From Branchiostoma floridae (taxonomy: Eukaryota > Chordata > Leptocardii > Amphioxiformes > Branchiostomatidae), in assembly GCF_000003815.2 (NCBI RefSeq), contig NC_049995.1, positions 12,270,427 to 12,334,426 of the forward strand: a stretch of DNA of 64,000 bases. Reading direction: 5' to 3'. Below the pieces are notes generated by a model. That model was given only the letters and a program-made list of their open reading frames with translations. It had not been told where the DNA came from and did no database searches. The position numbers and the translations under genes are program-made. Positions 34,401-46,710 of the stretch are shown here, one piece after another. The stretch's first letter is position 1, and every line of letters starts with the position of its first letter.

Positions 34401-36622
34401 GTAATTATTCTGTCGTGCATATTTGCTGATTTAACATATTAAACAACAAATGTCATTATAAATGTTATTAATGTCTCATTGCACTAAAAAGCTTAAATGT
34501 CATACTGAGACTTTTTTTATTTTTCCATAGATTCTTTCTTCACTTATGATATTTTTACTGAAATACTCACTGATTTCTGTTGCTCCTACGCCATACACTG
34601 TGTTGGAATACACGATATACTGGAGCTGGTGGTTGATGTTCGGCAAACTTCGGCTACGAATAGTGAACGACTTTTCTCCGAGTCCTTCCAAATGTACGTC
34701 GGAAACTTCGGCTGTGACATCAAGTGTGCCGTATTTAGATGCCTCGAGTTGTATCTGACAAACAATAGAAAAGAAACTGACAAAGAAAAGACTAACACAA
34801 AGACCTGTCCCATGTCTTGTCCTGTTTATCTGTTTTATATGTTCATATTATTACTATCAACATGTATCAATTTAACCCGACAAAAAAACGACTTGCTATA
34901 GTAATTGATAGTTTTATTCCATTTTTTTCTAGGCAAGTAGAATTCCATTACCCACTTACTTCCCCGTGTGTCATTGCTTTATAAAACGTTTAAGTCAACC
35001 TACCTTATATACTTGTCTTCTGATTGCATCTAACACTTCAAGACCTGAAAAGGTAAAAACGTATCGAAATAGAACATTTTTGTCTGTCCCTGTTGAAATA
35101 ATACATTTTTCTCCCCAATTAAGATCTAAGATGAATAGTGTTACATATTTGTTTGAGTCCTTAATTGAATAAATATGATTTCTTTTTATTCTCAAAACAA
35201 CAAAGGTATAAGAACCATCCATCAAATACAAAAAATACAAGTATAAATCAATAGAAACGTATGGAATATTCATTGAATGTGATTTTTTTTCACCGAAACG
35301 TTTCTTAAAATCAACAAAGTTTCTCATTCCACGTTTTCATACCTGGAAGTACGATGGTTCCTTCTGGGGCGACCGTAAGTCCCCTGACCGGGTAACTAAG
35401 TGGAACCGACCCCTTCACTATGTACAGTCTCTCTTGCGACAACTCTAGCCTGGGTCACAAGAAAATTGCCAGATTTGGTACATTTTATTATGGGTACATA
35501 ATTAGCGGAATGGCGGACGTATATACACATTAACCCCTAACAACTATCTGTATCTACATGCAAAACCAGTTTAACCACCCTTCGGGGTAACACGCTAGCC
35601 TCAATAAGTATCTATGCTCGTTGAAACAACGAGGGCCTAGGGGAAGGCCGATTATGTAATCTCCAAACAGATGCAACGGTACCATTAGTGTTCATGATTA
35701 TCTGAATTACAGATACGGCTTTTGGATAAAAAAATTAATGGAATAATATTGGGCCCTCTACCAGCTTTTTTCAGGGTGGCAGGGATTTTTCTTGTTTGTA
35801 CCTTTTGTTGTATTTTTGGACTTCCTTTACTCGTCGTTGGTTGAACGCTTCCCTCTCTTCCTCGTCTACCGTTGTGTACATGTTGGACACGGCTTGGGAA
35901 CAGTCACATGTCTGCTTCGCATGAAGACGGCTGACAAAATGAGCGGATTATATATTTACGTCTTTTATTTCTGATATAGACATGATGGAAGATATTTGAG
36001 AGTTTTGTTGCCGCATAGTTTAGTCTCTACAACAAGGAGAGAAAACGCATTTTCACAATATGTCCAAGCAAGATAAGTTAGCGTAGGCAGAAATATATAT
36101 TTCAATTCATTTAGACGACTTCTTCAGCAATGCTTTAGGTTTCCACATTTTTTATTTGTTTTAAGAGGCCTAACCTGTTGCGTATAATAAGAATTATGAA
36201 ATTTCATAACTTAATTTTTTTCATGCTGTGACTATAACTACAAATAATACGCCTTGGATAGATATCTTAGATATGCCATACCTACGACTTACGTACCTTA
36301 GCGTCTTGTTTCTCCATGTGACTGTGACTTTCCTTTCCCAGCTTCCCAAATTGACATCTGATGTCCTCGATTGACTGACTGACTTCCTTTCTATACCTTT
36401 ATTTACGTCTCTGTTCCCCAATATTCTTTGTACGTCCGACTTTGCAATTGTTTTCCTGGTTAAGTTTATATCTCTTGTATGGATGACGTGATGACATTGA
36501 TAGAAGAGCAGCAGCGTCCCAAAACAAACCACCACGATGAGCGAGCTCATTATGCCTCTCTTTTGCGATAATCTGTGGCAAGTCCTGCCGGATATTTCTC
36601 GAATCGTTGTGTTGGTGACCAT
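31491..36622 (-). CDS. beta-1,4-N-acetylgalactosaminyltransferase, B4GALNT1/2 type
   Basis: Nine coding exons with consistent phases: 36622-36297, 35449-35343, 35044-35004, 34754-34571, 34339-34253, 33844-33657, 33064-32924, 32447-32219 and 31771-31491; 527 residues, about the size of human B4GALNT1. It is a type II Golgi enzyme: basic tail, signal anchor at about 24-41 ([17 protein letters not shown]), Lys/Arg-rich stem, then the catalytic half. This contains [29 protein letters not shown], the metal-binding LLWVDDDF (D333-D335), [14 protein letters not shown] and VGFDP. The family moves GalNAc from UDP-GalNAc to sialylated galactose (GM2/GD2 or Sda-type glycans); which acceptor is used here cannot be told. 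The upstream in-frame ATG at 36709 is separated by a CCAG acceptor, so 36622 is preferred. The C-terminus is longer and more cysteine-rich than in B4GALNT1. Confidence 0.92.
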
Positions 36623-36824
36623 GTTGTCGATTACATGTACATAACTTGGCTGGAAAAGTAGTGAAAGAAAGTTATCCACGACTAAGAAATCATGAAAATT
36701 CAACAACACATCATATATATATTGTTAATCGTGTACACTGATAAACATATTGATAAGCCCTGTGAGTATCAGTCATACGTACCCTATCTTAAATGTTTAT
36801 CATATAAACAATACGAGTTTTGCT

Positions 36825-36998
36825 TAGCATTGGTACCATCCAGATAGTAGTTCGCTCCGTGTACGACGTTTATTATACACAATATACAGTCACTTCTCGC
36901 TCCGACTTGTGACACTATATACAGTCGCTTCTCTGCTGTTCCGTCTAGCAGAAGCGAACACAAAGGAGCTAACTACTACCCGGATGGTACCAAGGATA
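36825..36998. mobile_element. larger hairpin element with GGTACC-type ends
   Basis: TAGCATTGGTACCATCC at the left faces GGATGGTACCAAGGATA at the right; inside, GTAGTT(C)GCTCC and GGAGCTAACTAC are also inverted. The ends resemble the GGTACC MITEs but the interior differs. Confidence 0.7.
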
Positions 36999-37514
36999 GG
37001 TTCTGCTGCCACGAACGTGTACTAAACAGACTTTTGACCTGGTAAGGTGAGAGTTTATTGAAAGCGGCTTGCTTACAGAACCGGTTTATCTACTAGTACT
37101 ACCTCATAGTGAAAGCACCGCGCGTGTAACAATGTCACAAATCCGACCTTTAACTCGGTGATCTAGCTCACATTACCTTCATGTTACATAATACATTGAA
37201 ACATTTACAATCTTTGAGATGTTCTGATTTTAAAAGCATTTCCGACGTTATGATCTGTATGTAGGAAATGCGTCTGACACACTACATGGTCTCTGATATT
37301 TAAATCTCTTGTTTATACCGATTATGCGGGTAAATCGCCTCTAGGCGTAACACACCACTTGTGCACAGTAAATGCAAGCTTCATAAAACACGCACTGTGC
37401 GAAAGGGTGTGATTTCCGGACGTTTCTATGTTTGTATACATCTGGATGGGGAACAATTCCGGATATATCCAGACAATATCCGGACAAAATCTAATATGAC
37501 TCCCCCACGTTTTC

Positions 37515-37960
37515 GGATAATTTCAGGAGTCCGGAACGGGACCATTTAAATCTTGTCTCATATCCGGATTTCCAGTAATGGAACGTTTTCGGACTCTTTG
37601 GAGGCAATACACGTTCCGAGTATTTCGTATATATCCGGATAATTTCAGGAGTCCGGAACGGGACCAAATAATTACGTCGCATATCCGGATTCCAAGTAAT
37701 GGAACGTTCTCGGACTCTTCGGAGACAAAACACATTCCTAATATTTCATGTTTTCTGATCGCGTCCGGAACTATTACATCCCAGAAAGATCGCATATGCT
37801 GAGCATTTCCGGAGTCCAGAATGGGACCATATTATCATGTCTCATATCCGGATTCCAAATTATGGAACGTTCTCGGACTCTTTGGAGACAAAGCACGTTC
37901 CGAATATTTGATATTTTCTGAGCGCGTTCGGGGCTATTACGCCCCGGAAAGGTTGCATAT
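37515..37960. repeat. left subterminal repeats of the CACTA-like element
   Basis: Three units start near 37515, 37640 and 37808, each with GGAGTCCGGAACGGGACCA, CATATCCGGATT, AATGGAACGTTCTCGGACTC and a GGAGACAAA.CAC block. Confidence 0.8.
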
Positions 37961-38465
37961 ACTTAAGATGTACTGAAACATCATAGGAACCATACTGCAC
38001 CTTATTTCAGAATATCCAGTAACTTTACGATGCTAAATACCTAATATTTAACGTTTCCTGTCCGTTTTCACCCCGAAAATGCTAACTCGGTAAGGCTACA
38101 TTTTGTGAAAGCTTTTCAAAGACTTTCCTGGATAAATTAGATGACACAAGTATCACAACAAAAACATTATTTGGAGGAACAGATCATGTTAAAGTCAAGG
38201 GGCAAATCAATATGCATTTGTCTCTTAGTCTTACCAAGGAAGTTACAGGTCACTACAACCTCATTGGTCTTCACAAAAAGTGAAGCTCGAACGAAGCCAA
38301 AGTTAAACAGTTCACTATCAGATCCAGTAATATCAAGCCCAAGTTAATCACATTATAACAAAATAGATCCGATTAAATGCACAATATGCAATGTACAGTA
38401 TCCGAAACAAGTCTAACGTTATATACCATACAATCAATATTCGTAGGATAAAAATGTCATTGAAA

Positions 38466-41400
38466 TCAGTACGACAGTCCATTTTCAAGTCTTCTATAAG
38501 TCCGTATCGTGTTGACTGTGGAATCGTCGTCCGGGGCGCCCTTTTCTGCGTCTTTGTGGCAGTGGACGATCATTGGCGACGGAAGATGCTCTGATGGGAC
38601 CCCACAATATCGACGGCACGTCTCGAGGACCCAGGGGCTGTCCGTCTTCAGAGTAGAAACGGTTCTGGCAGGATACGACGGCACCGGGCACAGACTGTCG
38701 TAAGTGTTTAACCAGGAGGCAGGCCTCGGTCGTCGGTAGGACAGGCGATTGAGAAACAGACGCTCAACGGCTGGAATGGAAAAAAAACGGCTAGTAACTG
38801 CCCCGAACCCAAGAACGGTACATGTAAAAGTATTCAAACAACACGGCCATAACAGTCACAGCAGGACAAGACGGGGACAAAGGCAGGAATCTGGAGTCGG
38901 CTATCATCAAAGGGCGCGGGCCACACAGATGGCACAGATAAGGACCCCCAAACAACGAATGGAATTTGAATATGCACACAATCACATTGGTCCTAGCAAG
39001 GACGTTCTATCTGGCTCCTTGGTTCTATCAAAGATTTAGCCAGCCAAAACAACAGGACAGGAAAGTTTAGAAGCAACCGTTACGGCACTTACAGCACAAA
39101 ATAATATGAGAATTTAACTAACTATGGAACGGGCAATTTGTAAACAAGCCGGGGATGGCACGCGGGGGTTCCAGCTGAAAGAGAAGTGATCTATCATACA
39201 ACAATCTTTACAAAGAGATCACACTACTAATTATCAAATACACAAAACACTAGTAAGGGATAACAGACATTGCTGACAGACATATACGGAACTAAGAACG
39301 GTGACTGCTATGTGTATACAATCTATGTACTAGAGAGCTACACTACTCACTTTTGGGTCCGGCAGCGGCTAGCGACGAACGGCAACTAACTTACTGAGGT
39401 TCAAATCTAGTTTCAAACCCAACTGCTGTCACCAGCTGGTCTACTATTGGTCTAGTCAAGTCATGTGACTTCCTAATATAGTCTTGTTACCTAAGGACTC
39501 CTCCAGATGGTTCCAAGCAAGTTAGTGTCATCCATCATGCCTGTTTCACAGAAACACATGGCATTGTGCAGTATTTTTGTGAATGAATGAATGAATGCAT
39601 CATGTACTTACCTGTTTCAAAGTTGTACACAGCAGCAAACGCTGTGGCGCGGTGTAGGCTGTTATCTGCAGCGAAGTGCTACAAACACACACGGCACGGT
39701 CCTGCTGCCCCAGTAGGCGCACCGTTGACATGCCAACGTACTGGTCTGCTCGGCACTTTGCACAGCTTGCATAACCGTTTTACGAGTGAAGTTGCATCAT
39801 GATATTGTCCGGATATGGACCATTCCCACACAGTAATGCTGGTATTCAATATCATGAGTGACTTTTTGTCATGATATTGTCCGGATATGGACCTATCCCA
39901 AACTGCACCGCTGGTGTGGAGTGTTTTGACTGAATTTTGTTCAAGATATTGTCCGGATATGGACCTATCCCAAACTGCACCGCTGGTGTGGAGTGTTTTG
40001 ACTGAACTTGTTCAGGATATTGTCCGGATATGGACCTATCCCAAACTGCACCGCTGGTGTGGAGTGTTTTGACTGAACTTTGTTCAAGATATTGTCCGGA
40101 TATGGACCTATCCCAAACTGCACCGCTGGTGTGGAGTGTTTTGACTGAACTTTGTTCAGGATATTGTCCGGATATGGACCTATCCCAAATTGCACCGCTG
40201 GTGTGGAGTGTTTTGAGTGAATTTTGTTCAAGATATTGTCCGGATATGCAAAGAAACAATAATACTTGACTCATAATTGTTACCATCGCAAAGATTGTTT
40301 TCTGTGTCATTTGATTGTGAATGACGGTGTCAGTATATTTACCCATGTATATGGAAGCTTGAGCTTCAATTACCAGAAAATTAAAGAGTAAACATACATT
40401 GACATCGGGCATACTCTTTGTACAATAAACACACACAAACAGAAGCAAAAACGTTAATGACGTGTATTTGACAAGACAGGAAACCTTTTTTATGATACCC
40501 AAGTCAACAAAACAATCTCAGATTCATGTATGACAAGAAAAGTAATTTGTTAACCATTAAGTTGTCCGAAAACTGATCTCTGGAATGTTTCTGTTTTGGA
40601 TATGTGTCGTAAATGGAACGGAATATGAATTCGGAAGGAGCGAAAATTTCGGCAAAAAATTGCAGTCTTATTTGTTCAAATACGCAATAAAACAATCACC
40701 GATTCACAATTCAATATAGAATACCTTTATCGGAAACGGTCAGAATATGTTAACTCCGAGTCTGTCCTAAAACTAATCCATGGAATATCTGTTGCGGATA
40801 TGTCTCGTAAATGGACAGCTAGAAAAGAAAATAGTATGAATTCAAAAGTCCCTGACACGTATTCAGAAGAACGGGAAATTCTATACGTCCTGGCATGTGC
40901 CGAATTTCCTGACTCATGATATTCTGAGGCATAATGAATATTATGCATAGAAATTATGCACATCATGCTTCGTGCAAACTCCGAATTTGTCCGGGTATTC
41001 CTTATCGAAATATATGGACCTTGGATATGTAAAGAATGTAAAACATATCACGTATTCGGAGGCAAGAAACGTCAATGACGCGTGTCTTGAAAATCAGGAA
41101 AGTCTTATTTGTCCGGATACACAACAAGACAATTCCTGACTCATGATATTTCCAGATATGGGAAATATTGAACATCGTGTCCGGACACAGTCCGAATATT
41201 CAGCATGTCCAAAAATATGTCAACCCCGACTTTGTCCGGAAATCACACCCTTTCGCACAGTGACGATTGTAAGGTTTAAACTGCTGGGCCCTACACTTTT
41301 TAACATCAGTATAATCCTAGAACACGAAGTTAAACGTTACTTTGGAATAAATCTGTTGAATGATTACCTATTTCAGAAATGGTAAAGATATCGGATGAAA

Positions 41401-42662
41401 CGTCAACAACACATATATACTACTCACCTCTGTACGCCAAAAATAGTTACTCAAGCAACTGGATATGGTTTTGAAACGGTCAGACGTTTCGGAAAGAATC
41501 CACTTTCCTTCGTCAGTGACACTGAAGTGACCTGCAAGAAACAGGTCTTTTATACTCTAACTATGAATGAAGACAATTTGAGATGTCTAATAGGAAAGGT
41601 TGTAAGACAATTCAGACTGAAGACAANNNNNNNNNNNNNNNNNNNNNNNNNNNNNNNNNNNNNNNNNNNNNNNNNNNNNNNNNNNNNNNNNNNNNNNNNN
41701 NNNNNNNNNNNNNNNNNNNNNNNNNNATTCAAACATATCCAGTTGCTTGAGTAACTATCTTTGGCGTATCTTATTACCTGGATGTCTAACCTACATCGAC
41801 GTACTCACCTCTGTGACTGTAGAGTTCAATGGTGGAACAACACCACTATGAAGGTATGCTTCACGGTGACAATCATTTCTGTTCCGCTAGATGGCGTATG
41901 TTACATAATGCCAGGCACACACAGTCCCTGTTCCCTACTCTCCAAGCAGAGGTTGGTGGGACAATCGCGACCTTTCCTTATTTGCCGTCATTTTCTGATA
42001 GAAAAAGGTCACAATTTCCCTCACCATATCAGGAAAAGGTCACGATTTTCCCCACCAACCTCTGCTTGGAGAGTTTTTACTACTCCCTACGTTTTCTTTG
42101 ATATCATAGAAAACAGTGACATCTCAGGTACACGTGGCATGCGTGCCTGGGTTAACGAGGTTTACATCTCATACAGCAGATAGTTTGTATAACTACTATT
42201 AATTACGATATTTACGGGATTACGTAACTATGAGCGCTACGATTTTCGGAAAGTATTCGTAATGATATGCTATATGAGGTCTATAGATATATTTGTGATA
42301 CAGCATATCTAGACTTTACTTACATCCCGTTTTTTCTTTCCAGTCTCCTTTTTCCTCCATTAATCTTAAGGCGGAATGGTACTAGAAGTATGTGTTCATG
42401 GATGACATCCATGTAATCATTCGCAAGCTCGCATCAGTGTTTAGATTTCCAGAGGATGTTATCCATATAATCAAATCAACATGGCCTTACAGGTGGTCTG
42501 CAGCTGGCTGTCAGAGAGCAGGTCAGTAGCAGGTGTCCGGGAAGGAAAAATCTTCTTTCCGGCCTGATTCCACAGGTCATTATCTAACCCTTCACGTAAC
42601 ACATTCCTCCAGCCGTAATCTCGACAACAGGACACCTCTGGTGGTCTTTTCTCCACCGGAAA
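38466..42662 (-). CDS. unrecognised gene, 3' part (three exons)
   Basis: Three exons join in phase: 42662-42491 (upstream end uncertain), 39665-39612 and 38770-38466 (stop TGA), giving at least 175 residues with no start codon found. The text looks coding, with RDYGWRNVLREGLDNDLWNQ, NSLHRATAFAAVYNFET and ETCRRYCGVPSEHL. It is soluble in character, rich in Arg, Pro, Ser and Tyr, with scattered cysteines, no membrane segment and no motif I can name. The last two exons lie inside the CACTA-like element while the first lies outside it. It may be a host gene invaded by the element, or a chimaera of a captured fragment and chance splice sites. Confidence 0.45.
39798..40250. repeat. ~72-bp minisatellite, about six copies
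   Basis: ATATTGTCCGGATATGGACC recurs every 70-73 nt from about 39803 to 40245, with TGCACCGCTGGTGTGGAGTG between. The 72-nt period is a multiple of three, so open frames cross the array in several frames; I treat them as non-coding. Confidence 0.9.
41449..41800. mobile_element. Penelope-like element interrupted by a gap
   Basis: TACTCAAGCAACTGGATATG at the left and CATATCCAGTTGCTTGAGTA at the right are inverted copies around the 100-N gap. The left part continues GAAACGGTCAGACGTTTCGG...TCGTCAGTGACACTGA, and the right part ends in ACCTGGATGTCTAACCTACA. Confidence 0.5.
41627..41726. other. assembly gap (100 N)
   Basis: Exactly 100 N, size unknown. It sits between inverted repeats, which may be why assembly failed here. 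Confidence 0.98.
41937..42074. mobile_element. hairpin MITE with ACTCTCCAAGCAGAGG ends
   Basis: ACTCTCCAAGCAGAGGTTGG at 41937 faces its exact inverse ending at 42074, with GGTGGG/CCCACC and a GACC/GGTC block extending the stem. Confidence 0.85.
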
Positions 42663-42820
42663 CTCCCAATTAGCAACAGTTTACAAACCATCGATCGTCT
42701 ACTGAGTAATGCCCACTTGGGCAGGTGCGTAAATGGACAACAAAACACTTGGATACGTCCTTTTGTTGATAAGCCGTGTACTTGAGGAACTTCAAGCGTG
42801 TGAACGGGGGAAAATATTAG

Positions 42821-43690
42821 ATAAATGCGTCAATGTGTCATGGGGACCGAGTAAAGTTTGGGTTGAGATAGCTAGAGTGGCAGCTCAGAAAATGAGAGAG
42901 ACGACCACTTGGGAAAGGGGGAGGAGGGGAGGAGGGGGGGGGGGCACGTGTGTGAAAGCAACACCCTTAAACTGTAAACTGTAGAGTGGTCAGTGAACAC
43001 ACGAGAGAGAAAACGTGCAATGGGAAGTTTGTTTGTGACGGTGTTGTCATGAATTGGTACACTGATAAATGCGTCAATGTGTCATGGGGACCGGGTAAAG
43101 TTTGGGTTGAGAGTGGCAGCTCAGAAAATAAGGGAGGCGATCTCATGGGTGGAATGCAACAGTCTTTGTAAACTGTAGAGTGGTCAGTGAACACATGAGA
43201 GAGAAAACGTGCAATGGAGAGTTTGTTTGTGACGTTGTTGTCCTAAAAATTGGTACACGCAAAATATGAGATAAATGCGTCAATGTGTCATGGGTACCGA
43301 GTAAAGTTTGGGTTGAGAGTGGCAGATCAGAAAATAAGAGGGGCGATCTCATGGGTGGAATACAACACCCATGTAAACTGTAGAGCGGTCATTGGACACA
43401 AGAGAGAGAGAGAAAGTGCAACGGGAAGTTTGTTTGTGACTTTGTTGTCATTAGAAATGGGTACAAACAAAATATTTGATAAATTTATGCGTTAACGTGG
43501 TATGGGGACCAGTAAAGTTTGGGCTGTGACCTAGAGTGGCAACTCCGAAAAATGAAACTGAGGCGACCATGGCCACTTGGAGAGAGTGGGAGCTGAATGA
43601 CCCTTGTAATTTGTGGAGTGGTCAGTACTTTTGCTGGACATGGGAGAGAGAACTTGCAATGGATAGATTGTTTGTGACGTTGTTGTCATG
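42821..43690. repeat. ~208-bp tandem repeat, about four units
   Basis: ATAAATGCGTCAATGTGTCA begins units at 42821, 43065 and 43271, with a diverged one at about 43479. Shared blocks include GTAAAGTTTGGGTTGAGA, GTAAACTGTAGAG(T/C)GGTCA and GTTTGTTTGTGAC. A GGAGGAGGGG run sits in the first unit. Confidence 0.85.
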
Positions 43691-45089
43691 ACGAATTAGC
43701 AGAAAGAAATACTTCGAAGGTCTTGTAATAGGATACCCGGCAGAAATTTATGAGTTTTAGATTTGGAGACACGTTAAAAAGAGAGGGGTGAGGTATAGAG
43801 TCTTTCTCTTCTCTCGCTTCAAACACCTGGATATTTGAAGTGTTTATACCTCAGGAATTACTGATGTTGTATTATAACATTAGTAAAACTATCTTAATTC
43901 ATGATTTCTCTTTGCATGTGATTTGATAGTAACTGTCATACATTGTTCCATGGACGATGGTCGAGCAATAAAGTTCATTCATTCATGAATGAATTGTGGT
44001 CGGAATTTCTTCGATACATTCCCTTTGTTTCTTTGTTTGAAGATCGTTTATTTGCAAAGGTATTTCAAACATTCCAAGCATGCACGTCCCGTCGACTTCC
44101 CCAGAGTCGCAGTTCTGTTACGTAACCAATACCTCTTCTGGCGACACCGGGCGGCCTTGGGGTCAAAGGGTCAACTGTGGAATGACGCAGACATGTACCC
44201 AATTATCCATCACTTGTCGCCGTTTCCGGACCACCTTGTAGGGGAAGATTCGTTTGGTAGGAAGCTAATTAGCTGTACTATCGAGTATTGGTTGGAACAA
44301 GGAGGTTTTAACCTCTTTGGTTGAAAGAAATTTCATTTTCGTTAAATGCCAATATACCACAATTATTACCGTTATCATGGATTAGCACTGCAAATGATTT
44401 AAGCGCTTAAAACATGTTACAAGGAAGTAATTAGGAAAATAGAGTCATAGCTTTTTTGTGAAGGAAGTGGGTCTTGTATAGGCTGAATGTCAACCTAGTT
44501 ATAGTTTACTGGTGTCCCCATACTCTCTTCTCTCTAACAGGTTGGTGATAGGAGAATATGGCAGCTCTATGGCACGAAGACATTTATCACACAAGCTTTC
44601 TTTACTTCGCCACCTCACAATTTGTGGTCACATCTTGCTTGGAGTTTGAAGTGTTCGCTTGTCTGCACCTTATTGCATTAGATAGTTGAATTGTTACTCC
44701 GAGTTATCTAATAGATGCATTTGGTTATCATTCTCATCATTTCTTCAGAATTTGGAAAAGAAATTCACAATGCTTGTCTTTAGCAGCCCACTAAACTGCA
44801 ATACGCCTACTATAAAATATTACTCTTATCTGTAATCACTGTGAAATGCTTAGAGACGAAAGCCTGTCCTGGTTCACCTTTGGATTTGTATCAAATGGCC
44901 AGGAGAATGTATTTTGAGCATTTTATGTTTCAGGCCACTGTATTATCGATATTAATATTTCTTGTCCGGAAGGGGGAGGGGGTGTCAAAACATGACGTGT
45001 GTACTGTGTACCTCACAGGCAATGGTCCCAAGGTACCATGTAGGGTTCAATTCGAAGTTGAACTGCAATGAATAAATTTAGAGGACACG
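43691..45089. other. intergenic DNA
   Basis: A 111-codon open frame at 43989-44324 (+) matches nothing I know. A CAAGGAGGTT-type palindrome lies at 44298-44319 inside it. No other feature seen. Confidence 0.35.
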
Positions 45090-45250
45090 ATCTTTGAAGA
45101 AAACTAGCCAAAGGGAGATACAGTGACGTTACTTTTACGTAGAGTCAGGAACGGCAAATTTGAATCTATCTCTGATGAAAATTAGCCAAAGGGGGGGGGG
45201 GGGGGGTTACAGCGATGTTATACTTTTACGTAGAGTCATGAATGGCAAAT
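45090..45250. repeat. two-copy ~87-bp repeat with a 16-G run
   Basis: GAAAA(C/T)TAGCCAAAGGG...TTTTACGTAGAGTCA is repeated; the second copy has expanded to 16 consecutive G at 45191-45206. Confidence 0.8.
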
Positions 45251-45308
45251 CTAAAGCCTCAGTGATGATGGGGAAGGGGGCATAATAATTGTCTTAGGCA
45301 CGATTTTT

Positions 45309-45497
45309 TCCAATGTCGTGACCTTGAACGAAACAAGATGGCGGCGGATCAATGGATTTTTATAGATATCTATCTTTGTTTAAATATTGATATTTTCAGT
45401 ATTCTCTGGTACAACGATTTTGTAGCACCCGGTAACATTGTGATTTTTCCAATGTCGTGACCTTGAACGAAACAAGATGGCGGCGGATCAATGGATT
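45309..45497. repeat. duplicated ~50-bp block (AACAAGATGGCGGCGG)
   Basis: TTTTTCCAATGTCGTGACCT...ATGGCGGCGGATCAATGGAT occurs at 45306-45358 and 45446-45498. The spacer 45358-45445 recurs at 46955-47042. Confidence 0.85.
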
Positions 45498-45917
45498 TGG
45501 TGAGTCAGAAGGGGGAGGGGCAAAGCGCCGGGACGTTAATTGGAATCAGAATCAGAGAGTTTAGTCACGGCCTGAAGTTTAACTTGAAAGGTTGGGAGTG
45601 TGGCACCACAGTGGTGCAAAGCTTTGTACTGGCCCTAAGATAGAGGGAGTGGGTGTTGGTGGGTGGTTTTTGACGGACGCCAAAGTTAAGGAAAAATAGT
45701 CTAAGAGAGAATAAAAACTCAACAAGGATTTAGGCCCGAAAGTATAGGATTAACTTTATAATTAGCAGGTGGAATTGGGGATACTCCCACGTTTATTTAT
45801 GGTATTGAAATTATCCAAACTATGATTTTAGCAATAAGTCGTGCCATAAAACGTGGCCTTTAAGTTAATGCAAGAAATTTGTGTTCTAGCCATGATCATA
45901 TCTTCATGTCGAAGATG

Positions 45918-46409
45918 GGTTTTAGCCATCTTAATTCATCATGTGTTAAAGCCATCTTGTTCCATAATGTGTTCAAGCCATCTTGTTCCATAATGTGTTC
46001 TAGCTATCTTGTTTCATCATGTGTTCTAGCCATCTTGCTTCATCATGTGTTCTAGCTTTCCTATTTTATCATGTGTTCTACCTATCTTATTTCATTATGT
46101 GTTCTAGCTATTTTGTTTTATCATGTGTTCTAGCTATTTTGTTTCATCATGTGTTCTAGCTATCTTGTTTCATCATGTGTTCTAGCTATCTTGTTTCATC
46201 ATGTGTTCTAGATTTCTTGTTTCATCATGTGTTCTAGCTATCTTATTCCATCATGTGTTCTAGCTATCTTGTTTCATCATGTGTTCTACCTATCTTATTC
46301 CATCATGTGTTCTAGCTATCTTATTTCATCATGTGTTCTAGCTATCTTGTTTCATTATGTGTTCTAGCTATCTTATTTCATCATGTGTTCTAGCTATCTT
46401 ATTCCATCT
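45918..46409. repeat. 26-bp minisatellite, about 19 copies
   Basis: Unit ATCATGTGTTCTAGCTATCT plus TGTTTC; copies at the left edge are more diverged. It lies downstream of the cytokine gene's likely poly(A) site. Confidence 0.95.
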
Positions 46410-46647
46410 ACTATACCTTCGTGTCATCAACTGTTTTCTTTTGTGGAAAATCGATAAATCTTGTTTTTTAATAAAAAGAAGATAAAATGTGAATCTCTCT
46501 TCGTTCATTAGTAGCAACCTGGACTTTCAAATATGTCTTTTCACGAGGGGCATATTTAAGAGATATATTCGTGATATTTATGAACATCTATTCTGATAGT
46601 TGTTTATGAAAAGACGAGGAAATGTCTTGTTCCTTGTAAAAAAACTC

Positions 46648-46653
46648 TTTATT
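46648..46653 (-). terminator. likely poly(A) signal of the cytokine gene
   Basis: AATAAA on the minus strand, about 925 nt past the stop codon. No other AATAAA was seen on the minus strand between stop and here. Confidence 0.55.
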
Positions 46654-46710
46654 CATTCAACTCTCTGTAGAATTACACACATTTTAACAATACGTTGGTT
46701 TTGAAATTCT

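Larger units (their letters stand above)
37393..41262. mobile_element. CACTA/EnSpm-like DNA transposon, non-autonomous, enclosing host-like exons
   Basis: Perfect 29-bp terminal inverted repeats at 37393-37421 and 41234-41262, beginning CACTGTGCGAAAGGG. An ACG lies directly outside both ends, as a 3-bp target duplication. CACTA elements have CACT(A/G) ends, 3-bp duplications and repeated motifs near the ends; here TCCGGATAT recurs many times in both subterminal regions (37450-37960 and 39800-41240). I see no transposase. Two exons of an unrecognised minus-strand gene lie inside. Confidence 0.75.

Noticed and set aside
39852-40502. 216-codon minus frame and other long frames through the 72-bp array
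   Set aside because: Created by a repeat period divisible by three; open in several frames at once.
42821-43690. CRISPR-like array
   Set aside because: Units are ~208 bp without short-repeat/unique-spacer structure, and the DNA is animal nuclear DNA.
43989-44324. 111-codon plus-strand frame
   Set aside because: No recognisable domain, no partner exons, and it overlaps a short palindromic repeat. Kept only as a note.
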